Source: Streptomyces sp. AP-93 (GTDB lineage: Bacteria; Actinomycetota; Actinomycetes; Streptomycetales; Streptomycetaceae). From it: 64,000 nt of DNA. The stretch lies in contig NZ_JALGBX010000023.1 of the NCBI RefSeq assembly GCF_022808175.1, forward strand, positions 62,001-126,000, given 5' to 3'. The number at the start of each line of letters is the position of its first letter. Position 1 is the first letter of the stretch. The notes beneath the pieces are model-generated. The model saw only the letters and a program-made list of their open reading frames with translations, was not told the origin of the DNA and searched no databases. Of the stretch, positions 1 to 8,519 are shown in pieces. Position numbers and translations under genes: made by a program.

Positions 1-99
1 CTCCTGGTCCCGGACGTCCGCCGCATGACCCGCAAACCGCCCGCCGCCCACCGCCCCGCCGAACCGAGCCCCGCCAAATCCAGCCCCGCCGGCGTTTGA
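1..99 (+). CDS. Possible 3' end of an unidentified protein
   Basis: The first frame is open from the window edge to a TGA at 97-99 and would encode a proline/alanine-rich tail. Its last codons run into an intergenic repeat of a type that often supplies the stop codon of Streptomyces genes. No domain is visible, so this may be only the end of a gene lying mostly outside the window, or chance. Confidence 0.3.
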   Translation, partial: LLVPDVRRMTRKPPAAHRPAEPSPAKSSPAGV

Positions 100-180
100 G
101 GCGCGGGGTCTGGGGCGGAGCCCGAGGGGGGTCCGGGGCGCAGCCCCAGGGGGCTCCGGGGCGCAGCCCCGGGGAACGGG
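75..180. repeat. GC-rich intergenic repeat
   Basis: The block starts with a phrase (AATCCAGCCCCGCCGGCGTT at about 80-96) that reappears nearly unchanged at about 15657-15676. It then holds two adjacent imperfect copies of a ~21-bp unit with the core TCCGGGGCGCAGCCCC (about 131-173), each able to fold on itself. This is the kind of dispersed intergenic element found between Streptomyces genes. It lies where transcripts from both sides would end and probably acts as a terminator region. Confidence 0.5.
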
Positions 181-227
181 CGAAGGGCGGGTAGGGGACT
201 TCGCCCGCGCAGCGGCCGGCAAGCGCC

Positions 228-1076
228 TCAGCCGAGGCTGAACGCCCCCTCCGGCGGCTCCGGCGAAGCCACCGCATCGGCGTCGGACACCGGCAGAGCC
301 CCCCGCATCAGCCGAGCGAGGGCCGCCCCCACCTCCACCCGCGCCGGAAACGCGTCCCCCGCGCACACCCGCGAAAGCTCCGCCACCGGCAGCTCCCGCT
401 CCGAAGCCAGCAGCACCGCGTTCCCGAAGCGCCGCCCGCGCAGCACCCCCGGCTCCGCGATCAGCGCCAACTCCCCGAAGGCCGCCCCGAAGTTCGCGAG
501 CTGTCCCCGCAGGAACGCGAACGGCGCCCCGTCGGCGAGGTTCGCCACGTACACCCCGCCGGGCCTCAGCACCCGCGCCACCTCGCGCGCGTACTCCACC
601 GAGGCCAGCGAAGCGGGCACCCGGGATCCCCCGAAGACGTCCCCGACCACCACGTCCGCGCTCGCGTCCGGCGCCCCGGCCAGCCAGGCCCGCGCGTCGG
701 CGACGTGCACCGTGATCCCGCTCCCGGCGGCCACCGGCAGGAACTCGCCGACCAGCGCGACGAGCCCGGCGTCGAACTCGACCACGTCCTGGCGCGACCC
801 CGGCCGGCCCGCCGCCGCGTACCGCGGCAGGGTCAGCGCGCCGCCGCCCAGGTGCAGCAGGTCCAGCGGGGCCCCCGGCTCGCCCACGCAGTCCAGGACG
901 TGCGCGAGGCGGCGTACGTACTCGAACTCCAGGTGCTCCGGGTCGTCGAGGTCCACGTACGACTGCGGCGCCCCGTCCACGGTGAGCAGCCAGGCCCGCT
1001 CCCGGTCGATGTCCGGCATCAGTTTGGCGGTGCCCTGGGCCACGTCCCGGATCACCGGGATCTGTTCGTCACTCAC
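228..1076 (-). CDS. Spermidine synthase-like SAM-dependent methyltransferase
   Basis: This 282-residue protein has a Rossmann methyltransferase fold of the spermidine synthase/PMT type. The glycine-rich SAM motif LLHLGGGALTLPR is near residue 75, an acidic residue ends the second strand (DVVEFDAG), and an ADARAWL segment precedes the DVVVGDVFGG strand. Proteins of this length in actinomycetes are usually annotated as fused MFS/spermidine synthase relatives. The polyamine substrate is unproven and other small-molecule methylation is possible. The start is GTG at 1076, 10 nt after the stop of the patatin gene, so the two are probably one transcript. It is soluble, with no signal peptide. Confidence 0.75.
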   Translation of the reverse strand: MSDEQIPVIRDVAQGTAKLMPDIDRERAWLLTVDGAPQSYVDLDDPEHLEFEYVRRLAHVLDCVGEPGAPLDLLHLGGGALTLPRYAAAGRPGSRQDVVEFDAGLVALVGEFLPVAAGSGITVHVADARAWLAGAPDASADVVVGDVFGGSRVPASLASVEYAREVARVLRPGGVYVANLADGAPFAFLRGQLANFGAAFGELALIAEPGVLRGRRFGNAVLLASERELPVAELSRVCAGDAFPARVEVGAALARLMRGALPVSDADAVASPEPPEGAFSLG

Positions 1077-1086
1077 CGGACCATTG

Positions 1087-1998
1087 TCAGGCCCCCGGAG
1101 CCGCCCACACCTCGCGCGCCTGCTCCACGTGGAGCGCGGCCTGCTCCAGCCCCGCCCGCGCGGCGGGATCGCGGCGCGCGGGGTCCAGTACGTTGCGTCC
1201 GAAAACCTTGCGGGCCTGCGGGGACGGGGTGATCAGCAGCACCTTCGCCCCGGCCTCCCGCAGCCGTGCGGCCTGCGCCGCGGGCGAGGGGATCAGCCCG
1301 GCGCCCGCGGCCATCGGCGCGAGGATGACCACGCGCGCGTAGCCGGAGGCGAGGTCGGCGTTGGTCGCGGAGCGGATCCCGCCGTCGACGAACCGCCGCC
1401 CGGCGACGGTCACCGGCGGCCACACACCCGGTACGGCGCAGCTCGCCGTGACGGCGTCGAGCAGCCCGGCCTCGCTCCCGCGCTCGAAGGCGGCGAGCTC
1501 GCCGGTCAGCGCGTCCACCGCCGTGACGACGAGGCGCCGCTCGGGCCACTCGTGCGACACCAGCCGGGCTTCCAGCACCTTGCGGCGCACCGCCTCCGGC
1601 CCCGTGTCGGCGGCGAGCGCGAAGGCGCCGATGCGGCGCCGGTAGGACTTCGCGTCGCGGGAGCGCACCATCGCGACGGCGCACCGCCCGATCAGGGAGG
1701 CCCCCAGTTTGGCGGGGAGCTCCCCGCCGGGGTCGCCGAGCTGGCGCTCGTACAGCTCCTGCGGGGTGAGCAGTCCGGAGGTCAGCTGCGCGCCGACGAC
1801 GGAACCGGCCGAGGTCCCGACGACGAGGTCGGCTCCGGTCAGGTCGACGCCCGCGCGGGCGAGCCCGTAGAGCATGCCGGCCTCCCAGCCGACGCCGGTC
1901 AGGCCGCCTCCGCCGAGCACCAGAGCCGTGCCCTTGCCTTCCCCGCTGCCGCCGCTGCCTCTCCCGCCGCTACCGCTCCCGCCGCTGCCGTCTTCCAC
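1087..1998 (-). CDS. Patatin-like phospholipase
   Basis: This 303-residue protein carries the complete patatin signature: an oxyanion loop GGGGLTGVGWEAG near residue 30, the nucleophile elbow GTSAGS near residue 63, and the catalytic DGG (RRFVDGGIRS) near residue 205. Ser and Asp would form the dyad of a cytoplasmic or membrane-peripheral lipid acyl hydrolase. The first 20 or so residues are a Gly/Ser-rich low-complexity leader, so the true start may be further in. It is immediately upstream of, and probably co-transcribed with, the spermidine-synthase-like gene. Its lipid substrate cannot be told from sequence. Confidence 0.85.
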   Translation of the reverse strand: MEDGSGGSGSGGRGSGGSGEGKGTALVLGGGGLTGVGWEAGMLYGLARAGVDLTGADLVVGTSAGSVVGAQLTSGLLTPQELYERQLGDPGGELPAKLGASLIGRCAVAMVRSRDAKSYRRRIGAFALAADTGPEAVRRKVLEARLVSHEWPERRLVVTAVDALTGELAAFERGSEAGLLDAVTASCAVPGVWPPVTVAGRRFVDGGIRSATNADLASGYARVVILAPMAAGAGLIPSPAAQAARLREAGAKVLLITPSPQARKVFGRNVLDPARRDPAARAGLEQAALHVEQAREVWAAPGA

Positions 1999-2063
1999 GA
2001 ACTGCTCCCTCCCCGCATGCCAGTGGTGACGGCAGTCTGGCGCAAGCCGACCACCGCCACCAC

Positions 2064-2084
2064 AGCGGGTACCGCCCGCCCGCT
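2064..2084 (-). terminator. Weak hairpin after tuf3
   Basis: AGCGGG (2064-2069) and CCCGCT (2079-2084) form a short inverted repeat just beyond the tuf3 stop codon, before the patatin gene on the same strand. There is no U-tract, as is usual in Streptomyces. Confidence 0.35.
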
Positions 2085-2093
2085 ACCGGGCCG

Positions 2094-3272
2094 CTATCCG
2101 ACCTCGGTCACCGTCCCGGCCCCGACGGTGCGCCCGCCCTCGCGGATCGCGAAGCCGAGCCCGCTCTCCAGCGGGACGTCCCGCCCGAGCTCCACGGTCA
2201 TGGTGACCGTGTCCCCCGGCCGGGCCGCGCCCGCCTCGCCCAGGTCCACGTTCCCCACCACGTCTGCGGTGCGGATGTAGAACTGGGGCCGGTAGCCGGT
2301 CGCCACCGGCGTGGTGCGGCCGCCCTCCCGGGCGGACAGGACGTACACCCGCGCCGTGAAGCGGCGCCTCGGTACGACGCTGCCGGGCGCGGCCACGACG
2401 TCGCCGCGGCGCACCGCGTCGCGGGGCACCCCTCGCAGCAGCAGCGCGACGTTGTCCCCGGCCTCGGCGGACTCCATCGGCTTCCCGAAGGTCTCCAGCC
2501 CGGTGACCACGGACTCCACGGCCGCGCCGTCGCCGCCGAGCAGCGCGACGCGGTCGCCCATGGCCACGGTGCCCCGCTCGACGGCGCCGGTGACGACGGT
2601 GCCGCGCCCGGTGATGGTCAGGACGTTCTCGACCGGCATCAGGAACGGCGCGTCGGTGTACCGCACGGGCATGGGCACGTACGTGTCCACGGCGTCGAGC
2701 AGGGCCTCGATCGAGGAGGTCCAGCGCGGGTCGCCCTCCAGCGCCCCGAGCCCGGAGACCCGTACGACCGGGGCGCCGTCCCCGCCGTAGCCGTTCGCGG
2801 TGAGCAGCTCGCGGACCTCCAGCTCGACGAGGTCGGTGAGCTCGGGGTCCCCGGCGTCGGCCTTGTTCAGCGCGACGACGATGTGGTCGACGCCGACCTG
2901 CCGGGCGAGGAGCACGTGCTCGGCGGTTTGCGGCATGACCCCGTCGAGGGCGGAGACGACGAGGATCGCCCCGTCGAGCTGGGCCGCGCCGGTGACCATG
3001 TTCTTGATGTAGTCGGCGTGGCCGGGCATGTCCACGTGGGCGTAGTGGCGGGTGTCGGTCTCGTACTCGACGTGCGTGAGGTTGATGGTGATGCCGCGCC
3101 GGGCCTCCTCGGGGGCCCGGTCGATCCGGTCGAAGGGCACGAAGGAGGCGCCGCCGCGCTCGGCGAGGACCTTGGTGATGGCGGCGGTCAGCGTCGTCTT
3201 GCCGTGGTCGACGTGACCCATGGTGCCGATGTTGAGGTGCGGCTTGGTGCGCACGAAGGCCGTCTTGGCCAT
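2094..3272 (-). CDS. tuf3: Divergent elongation factor Tu, Tuf3 type
   Basis: This 392-residue GTPase would deliver aminoacyl-tRNA to the ribosome. The G-domain motifs are intact: P-loop GHVDHGKT (19-26), switch RGITIN, DMPGH and NKAD. Domains 2 and 3 follow with their normal order (GRGTVVTGAVERG). It is clearly not a housekeeping EF-Tu: the effector region, the shortened G-domain insert and many domain 2/3 positions are changed, and it lies alone, without fusA or the S12/S7 genes beside it. This matches the third tuf gene of streptomycetes (tuf3 of S. coelicolor), reported as weakly expressed in normal growth and linked to stress/stringent conditions. The ATG start fits EF-Tu N-termini (MAKTAFVRTKPH). 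Confidence 0.9.
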   Translation of the reverse strand: MAKTAFVRTKPHLNIGTMGHVDHGKTTLTAAITKVLAERGGASFVPFDRIDRAPEEARRGITINLTHVEYETDTRHYAHVDMPGHADYIKNMVTGAAQLDGAILVVSALDGVMPQTAEHVLLARQVGVDHIVVALNKADAGDPELTDLVELEVRELLTANGYGGDGAPVVRVSGLGALEGDPRWTSSIEALLDAVDTYVPMPVRYTDAPFLMPVENVLTITGRGTVVTGAVERGTVAMGDRVALLGGDGAAVESVVTGLETFGKPMESAEAGDNVALLLRGVPRDAVRRGDVVAAPGSVVPRRRFTARVYVLSAREGGRTTPVATGYRPQFYIRTADVVGNVDLGEAGAARPGDTVTMTVELGRDVPLESGLGFAIREGGRTVGAGTVTEVG

Positions 3273-3588
3273 GATGTCTTCCCGTGTGGTCCGAAGCTGG
3301 AAATACGGGACCCCCTGAGCGAACCGACCCTCCCCCTGTGGGGTCCGCCGGACGATCCGGGAAGGGTCAGCTTCGTGCGCCGCCGAATGCGGGTGCGCCT
3401 GCGGCGAGCTGTGCGGGGACGGCAGCCTTCGGCGCGTCCGCGACTGCGGACGGCGCTGCGGGGAAGGCGTGCCTGGACATGCGGTCGATCCTGCCGGACC
3501 GTCTGCGCCGGGGCCAATGAATTTCGCGACGCCGGGCGGGACTTGCCCCGGGGCGCGCCTGGTGTGCGCCCGTCAGGCGGTCGCCGCC
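3273..3588. promoter_or_regulatory. Intergenic region upstream of tuf3
   Basis: These 316 bases separate tuf3 from the stop codon of the AlkD-like gene, both on the minus strand, so they must carry the tuf3 promoter and leader and the AlkD terminator. No convincing gene, clean palindrome or -10/-35 pair was found by eye. Confidence 0.3.
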
Positions 3589-4314
3589 CTACGCCCCGCC
3601 GGTGTTCTTCAGCGCCTCGCGCACCGAGAGCGGGGACAGCGACTCCCGCTCGGCGGTGACGAAGGCGCGTACGGCGCCGGGGTCCGTCTTGGCGTACTCG
3701 CGCAGGCACCAGCCGATGGCCTTGCGGACGAAGAAGTCGGGGTGGCCGCTTTGGCGGCGGCAGTACGCGAAGAGCCGCCCGGCGTCGGTCGCGGACTTGT
3801 ACCGGAGCTGGTGGAGCAGGGCGCTGCGGGCCACCCACAGGTCCTCGTCCTCGATCCACTCGTCCATGACGGCGGTGAGCGCCGGGTCCGCCGCCACGAG
3901 CGGCCCGACCGTGTGCGCGGCGAGCAGGTCGACGGTGTCCCACCAGGGGACCGTCACGATCAGGTGCCGGACCACGGGCAGGAAGCCGGAGGAGCAGCGG
4001 GAGACGTGCCGGCGCAGGTAGTCGACGGCGAAGTACCGGTACTCACGCTCCGGAAGCTCCCAGCAGCGCAGCGCGAGGGCCGCGCAGTCCGTTTCGGACG
4101 GTTTCGGGGTGTCCTTGGTCACGGTCCTCGACAGCTCGCGTCGCAGCGGGGTGGGGATCCCGAGGAACGGCGAGACGTCCTTCATGTACGCGGCCATGGG
4201 CCCGGCCCGCCCCGCGTCGGCCGCGGCGCCGTAGGACTCCCTGAGGCGCGCCACCAACAGGTCGGCCAGGTCGCTGTGCGGAACGCGCGGAGGCCGCCGG
4301 TCGTTCGACTGCAT
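3589..4314 (-). CDS. AlkD-like DNA alkylation repair protein (DNA glycosylase)
   Basis: This 241-residue all-helical protein matches the AlkD family, built of HEAT-like repeats that wrap DNA and release alkylated (N3/N7-methyl) bases without flipping them. Typical segments are FLGIPTPLRR near residue 50, YRYFAVDYLRR near 97, the WWDTVDLLA motif with the conserved Trp and Asp, and DLWVARSALLHQLRYK. The C-terminal KAIGWCLREYAK helix is also characteristic. It is a stand-alone gene with its own ATG. A second glycosylase of the related AlkC type is encoded at 45154-46239. Confidence 0.88.
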   Translation of the reverse strand: MQSNDRRPPRVPHSDLADLLVARLRESYGAAADAGRAGPMAAYMKDVSPFLGIPTPLRRELSRTVTKDTPKPSETDCAALALRCWELPEREYRYFAVDYLRRHVSRCSSGFLPVVRHLIVTVPWWDTVDLLAAHTVGPLVAADPALTAVMDEWIEDEDLWVARSALLHQLRYKSATDAGRLFAYCRRQSGHPDFFVRKAIGWCLREYAKTDPGAVRAFVTAERESLSPLSVREALKNTGGA

Positions 4315-4363
4315 GAGGCCCAGATTACGGCGCTCGGACAGGGGGGTCGGTTAGTCTCCCGGA

Positions 4364-5101
4364 ATGTCCCTCCTCCTCGCGCCGTGGACGCGGCTCTCGC
4401 TGCTCGTCGTGCTGCTCCTCGCGGCCGGCGTCTGCGTCGTGTTGTACGAGCCCCAGCGCCTGCTGTCGGAGGGCTGGCCCCCGGGCCTCCCGGTGGGCAC
4501 CGCGGTCCTGCTCTTCGCCGCGGCGTACGGGGTGTGCACGGCCGCCCTGGTGCCGCGCCCCCTGCTCAACCTGGCCTCCGGGGCCCTCTTCGGCTCCCAG
4601 TTCGGCCTGGTCGCGGCGGTCGGCGGCTCGGTGATCGGCGCCGGGATCGCCTTCGGCCTCGGCAGGATGATGGGCCGTGACGCCCTGCGTCCGCTGATCC
4701 GCGGCCGTTGGCTGCAGGCGGCCGACGACCAGCTGGCCCGGCACGGCTTCCGCTCGATGCTGGCGGTCCGGATCTTCCCCGGTCTGCCCTTCGCCATGGC
4801 CAACTACGCCGCCGCACTGTCCCGCTGCGGCTGGCTCCCGTTCCTCCTCGCCACCGCGATCGGCGTGGTCCCGAACACCGCCGCGTACGTGATCGCGGGG
4901 GCCAGCGCCTCCTCGCCGACCTCCCCCGCGTTCCTCGCCTCCTTCGGCTTCATCGCCGTCTCGGCGGTGGGTGCGGCCGTCGTCGCCTGGCGCAAGCGGC
5001 ACCGGCTGGCGCCCGTACGAAGGCCCGATCGTCCCGTGCCGGCGCGGGAACTGACGGCCGTACACCCCCCTGTGGTCACCGCGGCACCCCACGGGCCCTA
5101 G
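4364..5101 (+). CDS. TVP38/TMEM64-family (DedA-like) membrane protein
   Basis: This 245-residue integral membrane protein has about five to six hydrophobic segments. The VTT/SNARE-associated core is seen as GALFGSQFGLVAAVGGS near residue 70, then a helix with GLGRMMG, and the conserved RIFPGLPFAMANYAAAL and GVVPNTAAYV segments in the second half. DedA/TVP38 proteins are membrane transporters or scramblases of lipid carriers. The next gene is uppP, whose product recycles undecaprenyl carrier, so a link to carrier-lipid traffic is plausible. No clear ribosome site precedes the ATG at 4364, so it may be leaderless. The C-terminal ~35 residues are polar. Confidence 0.85.
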   Translation: MSLLLAPWTRLSLLVVLLLAAGVCVVLYEPQRLLSEGWPPGLPVGTAVLLFAAAYGVCTAALVPRPLLNLASGALFGSQFGLVAAVGGSVIGAGIAFGLGRMMGRDALRPLIRGRWLQAADDQLARHGFRSMLAVRIFPGLPFAMANYAAALSRCGWLPFLLATAIGVVPNTAAYVIAGASASSPTSPAFLASFGFIAVSAVGAAVVAWRKRHRLAPVRRPDRPVPARELTAVHPPVVTAAPHGP

Positions 5102-5149
5102 CATCGGACCCGAACTGCCCAACGATCACAAGGACGAGCGCACCCCGAC

Positions 5150-6028
5150 ATGAACTGGATCGAATCCCTCATCCTCGGTCTCGTCCAAGGACTCACGGAG
5201 TTCCTCCCGATCTCCTCCAGCGCCCACCTCCGGCTGACCGCGGCGTTCGCCGGCTGGCACGACCCGGGAGCGGCCTTCACCGCCATCACGCAGATCGGCA
5301 CCGAAGCCGCCGTACTGATCTACTTCCGCAAGGACATCGCGAAGATCATCTCCACCTGGTTCCGCTCGCTGTACACGAAGGCGCTGCGCTCCGAGCAGGA
5401 AGCCAAGATGGGCTGGCTGGTGATCGTCGGCTCGATTCCGATCGGTGTCCTCGGCCTCGCCTTCAAGGACCAGATCGAGGGCCCGTTCCGCGATCTGCGA
5501 CTGATCGCCACCACCCTCATCGTGATGGGCCTCGTGCTCGGCTTCGCCGACCGGATGGCCGCGCGCGACGAGGAGGGCGGCCGGCACCGCGCCATCCGCG
5601 AGCGCAAGACCCTGAAGGAGCTGGGCGTCAAGGACGGCCTCATCTTCGGTCTCTGCCAGGCCCTGGCCCTGATCCCGGGTGTGTCCCGGTCGGGCGCCAC
5701 GCTCTCCGGCGGTCTGCTGCTGGGCTTCACCCGCGAGGCGGCGGCCCGCTACTCCTTCCTCCTCGCCATCCCGGCCGTGCTGGCCTCGGGCCTGTTCGAG
5801 ATCAAGGACGTGATGGAGAACCCCGGGCACATCGAGTGGCCCCAGACGATCTTCGCCACGGTCGTCGCCTTCCTCGTCGGCTACGCGGTCATCGCCTGGT
5901 TCATGAAGTTCATCTCCAGCAAGAGCTTCATGCCGTTCGTGATCTACCGGGTGCTGCTCGGCATCCTGCTGTTCGTCCTGATCGGCATGGGTGTCCTCAG
6001 CCCCCACGCCGGCGAGTCGGCAGGCTAG
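5150..6028 (+). CDS. uppP: Undecaprenyl-diphosphatase
   Basis: UppP (BacA family) removes one phosphate from undecaprenyl pyrophosphate so the carrier can be reused for peptidoglycan and other wall polymers; it also gives intrinsic bacitracin tolerance. The 292-residue, multi-pass protein has both signature motifs: EFLPISSSAH at residues 17-26, with the catalytic Glu and the Ser cluster, and PGVSRSGAT near residue 178, with the conserved Arg. Length is normal for the family. It follows the TVP38/DedA gene by about 50 bases on the same strand and may share its transcript. A strong terminator lies 50 bases downstream. Confidence 0.95.
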   Translation: MNWIESLILGLVQGLTEFLPISSSAHLRLTAAFAGWHDPGAAFTAITQIGTEAAVLIYFRKDIAKIISTWFRSLYTKALRSEQEAKMGWLVIVGSIPIGVLGLAFKDQIEGPFRDLRLIATTLIVMGLVLGFADRMAARDEEGGRHRAIRERKTLKELGVKDGLIFGLCQALALIPGVSRSGATLSGGLLLGFTREAAARYSFLLAIPAVLASGLFEIKDVMENPGHIEWPQTIFATVVAFLVGYAVIAWFMKFISSKSFMPFVIYRVLLGILLFVLIGMGVLSPHAGESAG

Positions 6029-6078
6029 GCCCCGTTCTTCTGCGGGAGACCGGCTCCCGCTCACCGCTTCGCGTGAAT

Positions 6079-6114
6079 CGCAGGCCGCCCGGGAACGTTC
6101 CCGGGCGGCCTGCG
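6079..6114 (+). terminator. Strong palindromic terminator after uppP
   Basis: A perfect 36-bp inverted repeat with arms of the type GCAGGCCGCCCGGGAAC meets at its centre (6096/6097). It lies 51 bases after the uppP stop. There is no T-run, as usual in high-GC actinomycetes. Confidence 0.8.
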
Positions 6115-6162
6115 CGTCGTTGTGCTGTGAGAGACCTGAAGGCGAGCAGCAGGGGGTGTCCC

Positions 6163-6339
6163 ATGGGTCGAGTGGTGCTGGAGCGGTTTCCGGCCGGAAG
6201 TCCGAGGGGGAGTTGGCCGGCCGAGGAGTACGCGGCGCAGCGGATGCGCGAGGGCGTGCCGGCGGAGGTGGTGATGGATCTGGCCAGCGACGCGTACCTC
6301 GTGGTGGTCCGTCCCCGGGAGGCGCGTTCCGGTCACTGA
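6163..6339 (+). CDS. Small conserved-type hypothetical protein
   Basis: This 58-residue open frame starts at ATG 6163, eight bases after the ribosome site AGGGGG. It encodes a soluble polypeptide with a helical core (EEYAAQRMREGVPAEVVMD) followed by a beta strand (DAYLVVVRP). Such short proteins are common and conserved in streptomycetes but have no known role. It stands alone between the uppP terminator and the SnoaL-like gene. The codon bias and ribosome site, rather than any motif, support it as a gene. Confidence 0.6.
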   Translation: MGRVVLERFPAGSPRGSWPAEEYAAQRMREGVPAEVVMDLASDAYLVVVRPREARSGH

Positions 6340-6408
6340 CCCGGGGCCGGAAGATCCGGACCGCGCACGCCCCTTGGCCTCCGCGCCCCGCGCCCGCACA
6401 CTGACCCG

Positions 6409-6888
6409 ATGACGCAGCGTGTGGACCTTGCGGGCGTGATGGACCGACTGGCGATCGACGAGCTGGTCACGGGGTACGCCATCGCCGTGGACGACGGCGA
6501 CTGGGACGCGTACCGCGCCCTGTTCGCCCCGGGCGGGCGGGCCGACTACGCCTCGGCCGGCGGGATCGAGGGCCCGGCCGGGGAGGTCGCGGACTGGCTC
6601 GCCAAGACGATGAAGCTGTTCCCGGTGCGCCAGCACCTCATCGTCAACCGGCTCATCCGGATCCAGGACCAGGGCGGCTCCCCCGGTGACACGGCGGAGG
6701 TCCGGGCCGACTTCCTCAATCCCATGCGGCTGGCCGGGGAAGCGCCCGATGAGGGCGGTGCCGCCGTCACCGCGCCCAATTTCGTCGCGGCGGGGCGCTA
6801 CACCTTCGCCGTCGCCCGTACCGCCCGCTCCGGGTGGCGGCTCTCGCGGGTCACCGTCCACGAGATGTGGCGGCACATGTCGTTCTGA
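6409..6888 (+). CDS. SnoaL/NTF2-like domain protein
   Basis: This 159-residue protein has a single NTF2-like alpha+beta cone. The N-terminal helix pair reads IDELVTGYAIAVDDGDWDA, followed by LFAPGGRADY, the helix with TMKLFPVRQHLIVNRLI, then a strand rich in Val/Ala and a C-terminal strand ending WRLSRVTVHEMW. SnoaL_4-type proteins act as small isomerases, hydratases or dehydratases, or are non-catalytic binding domains. The Asp-rich ligand pocket is present but the substrate is unknown. It is encoded 50 bases before the N-acyltransferase gene, on the same strand. Confidence 0.78.
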   Translation: MTQRVDLAGVMDRLAIDELVTGYAIAVDDGDWDAYRALFAPGGRADYASAGGIEGPAGEVADWLAKTMKLFPVRQHLIVNRLIRIQDQGGSPGDTAEVRADFLNPMRLAGEAPDEGGAAVTAPNFVAAGRYTFAVARTARSGWRLSRVTVHEMWRHMSF

Positions 6889-6937
6889 TGGTTCGACCGG
6901 CAGGGCTGTTCCACACTGGAAGCGGAGGCCCTACGAA

Positions 6938-8500
6938 ATGTTGACGGTCTCGACGGTCTCGAAGCGGGTCCCGTGGTGGCGTGCGCCGGCGGCGGTCACG
7001 GCGGGAGCCCTGCCCTGCCTCGCCTTCCCCGCCCCGGCGCTGTGGTGGTTCGCCTACGTCGCCCTCGTGCCCTGGATCCTGCTGCTGAGGTCGGCGCCCA
7101 CCGGCCGGCGCGCGGCCCTGGAGGGCTGGCTCGGCGGCGCCGGCTTCGTCTTCGCCGTCCACCACTGGCTGCTGCCCAGCCTGCACGTGTTCCTCTTCGC
7201 CGTGGCGGCGCTCGTGGGCCTGCTCTGGATTCCCTGGGCGCTGCTGGTGCGGGAATTCCTCGGCGGGACTCCGGGACCGGGGCGGGCGGCGGCCGCGCTG
7301 GTCCTCGTACCGGCGGGCTGGCTGCTGTCGGAGCTGGCCCGTTCCTGGCAGGGGCTGGGCGGGCCGTGGGGGCTGCTCGGTGCCAGTCAGTGGCAGGTGG
7401 CGCCCGCGCTGCGGCTGGCTTCGGCGGGCGGGGTCTGGCTGGTCGGCCTGCTGGTCGTGGCGGTGAACTGCGCGCTGGTCCTGCTGATCACGTCGCCGGG
7501 GGCCCGGGCGGCGGCGCTGGCCGGGGTGACGGCCTGCGCGGTGCTGACGGGGGCGGTGTGGCTGTGGGCGCCCCGCCCGGAGCCGGCGGGCTCGCTGCGC
7601 GTGGCGCTCGTGCAGCCGGGCCTGTTCCCGGACTCCCCGGACAGTGCGGAGCGGCGGTTCGCCGTCGGTGAGCAACTGACCGGGACCCTGGCGGGCCAGG
7701 GTCCCGACCTGGTGGTGTGGGGGGAGAGCAGTGTCGGCGGGGACCTGACGGCCCGCCCGGACCTGACCCGGCGGCTCGCCGCCCTGTCGGCGCGGGTGGG
7801 GGCTCCGCTGCTGGTCAACGTGGACGCGCGGGCCGCCGACCGGCCGGGGATCCGCAAATCGGCCGTGCTCGTCGGTCCCGGGGGCCCCACCGGTGACCGG
7901 TACGACAAGATGCGCCTGGTGCCCTTCGGGGAGTACGTGCCGGCCCGAGAGCTGATGGGCTGGGCCACCTCGGTCGGCAAGGCGGCGGAAGAGAACCGCA
8001 TCCCGGGCAGCACGCCCGTCCTGATGGACCTGCCCGGCCGGTCAGGCGTCCGGGTCGGCCCGCTCGTCTGCTTCGAATCGGCGTTCCCGGACATGAGCCG
8101 CCACCTCGCCCGCGAGGGCGCCGCCCTGCTGGTCGACCAGTCGGCCACGTCCACCTTCCAGGACAGCTGGGCCCCGGCCCAGCACGCCTCGCTGTCCGCG
8201 CTGCGCGCCGCCGAGACCGGCCGCCCCGTGGTCCACGCCACCCTCACCGGCATCAGCGAGGTGCGCGGCCCGTCCGGCGAGCGGATCGGGCCGGCGCTGC
8301 CCACTTCGGCGAGCACGGCCCGGGTGTACGAGGTCCCGCTGGCACGGGGCACGACCCTGTACGTCCGCTTCGGGGACTGGGCCGTGGGCGCCTCGCTGAC
8401 CGCTCTGGCCGTCTACTGCGCGGTGGCGGGCGCCCGCTCCGTGCGGCGCGGGAAACCGGCCGGGGCGCCCCTCGGAAGCCCACGGACGCCCACCGGGTAG
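6938..8500 (+). CDS. lnt: Apolipoprotein N-acyltransferase
   Basis: Lnt adds the third acyl chain to the N-terminal cysteine of lipoproteins at the outer face of the cytoplasmic membrane. The 520-residue protein has about seven N-terminal hydrophobic helices (to about residue 210) and a C-terminal nitrilase domain. The catalytic triad is visible: Glu263 in VVWGESSVGG, Lys324 in YDKMRLVPFGEY and Cys378 in LVCFESAF. The start at ATG 6938 follows AGCGGAGG and places the first helix correctly. Streptomycetes usually carry more than one Lnt paralogue, so this may not be the main enzyme. Two lipoproteins with clear lipoboxes are encoded nearby (10105 and 13824). Confidence 0.88.
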   Translation: MLTVSTVSKRVPWWRAPAAVTAGALPCLAFPAPALWWFAYVALVPWILLLRSAPTGRRAALEGWLGGAGFVFAVHHWLLPSLHVFLFAVAALVGLLWIPWALLVREFLGGTPGPGRAAAALVLVPAGWLLSELARSWQGLGGPWGLLGASQWQVAPALRLASAGGVWLVGLLVVAVNCALVLLITSPGARAAALAGVTACAVLTGAVWLWAPRPEPAGSLRVALVQPGLFPDSPDSAERRFAVGEQLTGTLAGQGPDLVVWGESSVGGDLTARPDLTRRLAALSARVGAPLLVNVDARAADRPGIRKSAVLVGPGGPTGDRYDKMRLVPFGEYVPARELMGWATSVGKAAEENRIPGSTPVLMDLPGRSGVRVGPLVCFESAFPDMSRHLAREGAALLVDQSATSTFQDSWAPAQHASLSALRAAETGRPVVHATLTGISEVRGPSGERIGPALPTSASTARVYEVPLARGTTLYVRFGDWAVGASLTALAVYCAVAGARSVRRGKPAGAPLGSPRTPTG

Positions 8501-8519
8501 CCGCCCGTGCCGCGGCCGC

